Assembly (NCBI GenBank): GCA_903873945.1
Contig: CAIQQM010000280.1
Location: 1-35,623, forward strand
Direction of reading: 5' to 3'
DNA: 35,623 bases
From: an uncultured Verrucomicrobiota bacterium
Lineage (GTDB): Bacteria; Verrucomicrobiota; Verrucomicrobiia; Limisphaerales; UBA8199
The notes beneath the pieces were generated by a model. The model was not told where the DNA came from and did not search any database. It saw nothing but the letters and a program-made list of their open reading frames with translations. The first letter of the stretch is position 1, and each line of letters opens with the position of its first letter. Shown here piece by piece: positions 32,737-35,623 of this stretch. Position numbers and translations under genes: made by a program.

Positions 32737-33888
32737 ATGACCGGCAAAAACGCCAACAAGATTCTGTTTGTCTGCAACTTCCTCAGCAAAGGATGGGAAG
32801 TCAGCATCTTGGGTTTTCTTGCGTTCATCCAGAAAGAGCAGGCGCTTCCGCTGTATATGGTGGGCATTCTGAGCAGCGTCTTCATCATCAGTCAGATTGG
32901 CGTGAGCTTCTTCGCCGGCAAGATTGCCCATGCCATTCACAGCCGGAACGTCGTCTTCCTCTCCATCGCCGCCAGTGGTGTGTCCTGGCTCACCTTGTTC
33001 TTTTCCAACCATCTCTCTTTGCTGTTCCTCGCCTACATGTTTGGCGGGATTTCATCCGGCCTGTTCGAGCCGATCGGGAATTCGCTTGTGGCGAAACTTT
33101 CGGCGTCGGGAAACCGTGGCACGGCGATTGGCAACTTTGCCGCCTTCGGCGATATGGGAAGAATCGCGGTTGTGGCCGTGGCGACGGCTCTCGCGGGACT
33201 GCTCAAGGTGGACAACGCCTGCCTGGTGATGTTCGCCTCGTCAGTCGCCGCGCTCATTCTCGCTGTCCTCGCCATCGCCAGGACCAACAACGATGCCGAC
33301 TCAGTGCCCGAGGAGCTGCCGGTCCACTTGCGCGATCTCTTGCAGAACAGGAACTTCCGATTCGCCACCGTGGCGGGCATCGCCGATTCCTTCTCCAGCG
33401 CTTCACTCTATATTTTTATTCCTTTCCTGCTCAACTCGAAAGGCATCCCACTCGCCAATACTCTCTATTTCAATGTGATCTTCTTCGCCGGGTATATGTC
33501 CGGACGGCTGGTCCTGGGGCGGTTGGCTGATAAACACGGCGCCCCCCACATATTGATGGTCTCCAAGATTACAATGGCCTTGCTCATCCTCCTCCTCACC
33601 CTGGTTTCGGGCAGCACCCTGATGCTCCTCCTGCTGTTCCTGTTGGGAGTATTCACACGGGGCTCTTCCCCCATCATCCGCGCAATGGTGGCTGATTCGA
33701 TGGACGACAATATCAGTTTTCACAACGCTTTTAGCGCTTTCTCCTCCGCTTCGCGAGGTTCGAGCGCGCTCAGCCGGCCCATCTATGGATTTCTGGCTTC
33801 ATACGCTGGAATCGCCTCCGTATTCTACTTGGCCTCAGCTGTTTCGCTGCTCACCTTGTACCCGGCGGCAAAGTACAGAAGCCAATAG
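32737..33888 (+). CDS. Major facilitator superfamily transporter
   Basis: About 383 residues from the ATG at 32737; the longer frame upstream has Arg/Ser/Cys-rich, non-membrane sequence. Around 12 hydrophobic helices are visible in two groups of six, separated by a charged loop near residues 185-205 (ARTNNDADSVPEELPVH). An MFS motif-A-like loop, GRLVLGRLADKHGAPHIL, occurs in the second half, with a weaker one (AGKIAHAIHSRNVVF) in the first. It sits in the inner membrane and is probably a drug or metabolite antiporter; the substrate is unknown. There is no adjacent regulator or operon partner. It lies about 1.8 kb from the synthetase, beyond the IS remnant, so a role in exporting that product is possible but unsupported. 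Confidence 0.88.
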   Translation: MTGKNANKILFVCNFLSKGWEVSILGFLAFIQKEQALPLYMVGILSSVFIISQIGVSFFAGKIAHAIHSRNVVFLSIAASGVSWLTLFFSNHLSLLFLAYMFGGISSGLFEPIGNSLVAKLSASGNRGTAIGNFAAFGDMGRIAVVAVATALAGLLKVDNACLVMFASSVAALILAVLAIARTNNDADSVPEELPVHLRDLLQNRNFRFATVAGIADSFSSASLYIFIPFLLNSKGIPLANTLYFNVIFFAGYMSGRLVLGRLADKHGAPHILMVSKITMALLILLLTLVSGSTLMLLLLFLLGVFTRGSSPIIRAMVADSMDDNISFHNAFSAFSSASRGSSALSRPIYGFLASYAGIASVFYLASAVSLLTLYPAAKYRSQ

Positions 33889-34224
33889 GCGCAACGCAGC
33901 GTAGCCGGAACCCAAATAGAGCACGAACTCGGCACCTGTGCGCATCCGTGATCGACTGGTTACTTCATGGTCCAATAACGACGTTGTGCTCGAGAGGGGG
34001 AGTCGGACCTCACTCGCGTCCTCTCCTGGGAGAGAAATTCAGTAGCCGCGCTCTTTTATTCCAGACCGATCATCCAGAAAACCCCGCCGCCCGTAGCAGG
34101 TTTCTTGATTTCGGGTTGACAAAGTCACGGCAATGCAAAGGATGAACCTGCATCGCGGAAAGTCGCCTGATGTGCTCGTTTCTTGCACAATGAGTTCGTT
34201 TCAATCAAAAATACACATTCAACC
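33889..34224. other. Intergenic region without recognised features
   Basis: 336 bp between the transporter and a small membrane protein. A TTGACA sits at 34117-34122, about 100 bases upstream of the next gene, but no good -10 box follows. Short frames on the minus strand are shadows of the next gene. Nothing else was recognised. Confidence 0.5.
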
Positions 34225-34635
34225 ATGTTCACACCCCTGTTCATTACCGGGCTCGTGCTGCTAATCGCGGGCTGCATCGCCAGTTGGATTCTCGATGATC
34301 GCGCCATGAAACTGCTCGCCAAAGAAGAAAAGGAGGCATTTTTCAACGCGTGTTCCTGGTTCCGCGCGTCCAGTGCTCTGCCGCTGGCGTTCCTCTTCTT
34401 CGCCTTCTCCGGCATCGGCTCGCTTCCCCAGGATCTCTCGTGGCCAACCTATTGTGTCTGTTGGGTGTTGCTCGTGGTTTATTTCGTCCTCTCGCATCTG
34501 ATGGTGCATCGCCGCCTGCGCCGGCTCAGCATCAAGCCGGACTTTCAACAGGCGGACGGAATGGCCCGCTGGGCGATGTACATCGGGTTTCTCGCGTTTT
34601 TTGTTCTCCACACAGTTAATTCATTTGTGCGGTGA
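34225..34635 (+). CDS. Small membrane protein of unknown function, four predicted helices
   Basis: A 136-residue protein with four hydrophobic segments: about 5-22 (FITGLVLLIAGCIASWIL), 49-65 (ALPLAFLFFAFSGIG), 75-95 (VCWVLLVVYFVLSHLMV) and 115-134 (WAMYIGFLAFFVLHTVNSF). Loops are charged (KLLAKEEKEAFFN; HRRLRRLSIKPDFQQ). I do not recognise the family. The inner membrane is the likely location. The ATG at 34225 is preferred because the first helix follows immediately; the frame runs up to a TTG at 34183 without hydrophobic or conserved sequence. The gene stands alone, with more than 300 bp of noncoding DNA on both sides. Regular codon usage and helix pattern argue that it is real. Confidence 0.65.
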   Translation: MFTPLFITGLVLLIAGCIASWILDDRAMKLLAKEEKEAFFNACSWFRASSALPLAFLFFAFSGIGSLPQDLSWPTYCVCWVLLVVYFVLSHLMVHRRLRRLSIKPDFQQADGMARWAMYIGFLAFFVLHTVNSFVR

Positions 34636-35244
34636 CTTTGAGCGGGCTGTTTCTCCGCCTCCTGTGAATAACCGGCGAACAAGGCCTGAATAAGTTTTCC
34701 GGCTCGAAGGCCGGGTTGGACAACCTTTGTCCGATGCGGCGCACACGGGGCGATCGCCCTTCTCAGGGGAGACGAATGGAAAAGCCCTTTAAGGGTTGGC
34801 ATCTCTGAAAAGGGGCGTTTCTAAAACGCGTAGAGATTCGTGGCAATGACATCTTTGAACCCGGATCAAGATGTAAGAGTTGAGGTTGGCTCTGCTGGAT
34901 GCTTTGGTGGTGCCGCAGCTTGCGGACGGCGGTCCGCGCTTGTCCCTTCCGTTCACTTGGAATTTAGATGCGTCTGTTCTGGGATTGAGGGAGCCGCCAA
35001 TTTCAAAACCGCGATCCTTGTGAGGGCATGCTTTATGCTCTCTTACAAATGATAACGAGTGCCGAAACATTGCTGCGCATGGTTGCACAGGTAATTGCAT
35101 CCAACTTGATGGTTGGTCGTGGGGTTCCCCTTTGCATTGCAGTCTTACGATGTTTTGTCATAACATAGGTATAGGCTGAGACTTGTCGTCACTTAGAAAA
35201 GAGGGCGTGAGTTTTCGCGTAAAGAACAATCGAAGCATAATAAG
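34636..35244. other. About 600 bp without a convincing gene
   Basis: Frames at 34789-35100 (minus) and 34840-35052 (plus) overlap each other, lack recognisable domains and are probably spurious. Several short perfect hairpins occur: CCCTTTAAGGG near 34780-34790; GCGTTT with AAACGC near 34816-34830; GCGGAC with GTCCGC at 34922-34937. The promoter of the nuclease gene should lie at the right end. It could also be decayed coding sequence. Confidence 0.45.
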
Positions 35245-35623
35245 ATGAAGAAAATCCTGACCAGTCTGTTTATATGTATCTGGTTTCCAGCTCGTTTAAT
35301 GGCTTGGGGTGCCGAAGGGCACATGGTGGTTGCGCAAATCGCTTACAACCATCTCGACCCCGCCGTAAAAGCCAAGTGCGACGCCCTTATTGCGGTGCCT
35401 CTGGCAGCTAACTTGACGAGTACCGGCACCAGCAATTTCGTGACCGCAGCCGCCTGGGCGGACGATTTCAAGAGTACTTTGACGGGCTCAAGCATCCAGC
35501 ACTACATTGATTTGCCTTTCAGCCTCGATGGCACCTCGTTTTCCAGCTTCGTGACTCCTGCGTCCAACGTCGTTCAGATGATCAACCTTTGTATCTCCAA
35601 CTCGCAGAATATCGCCGTAAGCC
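35245..35623 (+). CDS. S1/P1-type nuclease, exported, N-terminal part cut by window edge
   Basis: An ATG at 35245 opens a frame of 126 codons that runs off the window. The signal peptide MKKILTSLFICIWFPARLMA is followed by WGAEGHMVVAQIAYNHL. Mature S1/P1 nucleases begin at this Trp, whose amino group and carbonyl bind zinc, and the His of the GH pair is another ligand. WADDFK supplies the conserved zinc-binding Asp, and HYIDLP the next His. These match the first half of the trinuclear zinc site of single-strand-specific nucleases/3'-nucleotidases. It would degrade extracellular or periplasmic nucleic acid for phosphate or nucleoside scavenging. The remaining ligands lie beyond the edge. Confidence 0.88.
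   Translation, partial: MKKILTSLFICIWFPARLMAWGAEGHMVVAQIAYNHLDPAVKAKCDALIAVPLAANLTSTGTSNFVTAAAWADDFKSTLTGSSIQHYIDLPFSLDGTSFSSFVTPASNVVQMINLCISNSQNIAVS

Noticed and set aside
34789-35100. A 103-codon minus-strand frame in the large intergenic region
   Set aside because: Composition is irregular (Cys, His, Arg and Ser rich) with no hydrophobic core or known motif, and it overlaps another equally weak frame.

Overview
The window looks like chromosomal DNA from a member of the PVC group, most likely a Verrucomicrobiota bacterium of the Pedosphaera/Limisphaera type. This is inferred from gene content, not from a marker-gene search. The clues are a very long GreA-type factor of the kind known from Chlamydia, a CdsZ-like coiled-coil/zinc-ribbon protein, large exported beta-helix and Ig-repeat proteins, and exported enzymes that share a C-terminal domain ending in Phe-Tyr-Arg-Ile.

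Layout. 1-4293 holds core metabolism: the first 28 codons of a family-4-type glycosyltransferase (minus, cut by the edge), thrH (minus) divergent from thrC (plus), a TPR protein (minus) and purU (minus). 4610-13575 is one tight plus-strand operon for a type II secretion/type IV pilus-like machine: the GspE/PilB ATPase, a PilM-PilN-like fusion, a PilO-like protein, the secretin, and then, overlapping the secretin stop, a 905-residue beta-helix/Ig adhesin that is probably exported by it. 13710-17829 holds two exported enzymes on the minus strand, a heparinase II/III-like polysaccharide lyase and a subtilisin. 18020-23806 is housekeeping: fabI, rsmB (minus), the long greA-like gene, a cdsZ-like gene and an HNH endonuclease, followed by tRNA-Glu(CTC).

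24439-30887 is the most unusual part: a three-gene plus-strand operon for an apparently undescribed small-molecule pathway. It encodes (i) an isopropylmalate/isocitrate dehydrogenase homologue with an altered substrate pocket, (ii) an isochorismatase-fold cysteine hydrolase fused to a complete aldehyde dehydrogenase, and (iii) a one-module synthetase with the order methyltransferase - adenylation - carrier - thioesterase. In (iii) the usual Asp for the amino group seems absent from the adenylation pocket, the thioesterase nucleophile is Cys, and the expected His is Arg. The operon sits between tRNA-Glu with about 500 bp of repeat-bearing noncoding DNA on one side and an internally deleted IS3-family element on the other, so it may have been acquired horizontally. 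The product cannot be deduced from sequence alone.

31228-35623 holds a RelE/ParE-like toxin without a visible antitoxin, an exported MsrA, an MFS transporter, a small four-helix membrane protein, about 600 bp with no convincing gene, and the first 126 codons of an exported S1/P1-type nuclease that runs off the right edge. No rRNA genes, CRISPR arrays or intact transposons were seen.
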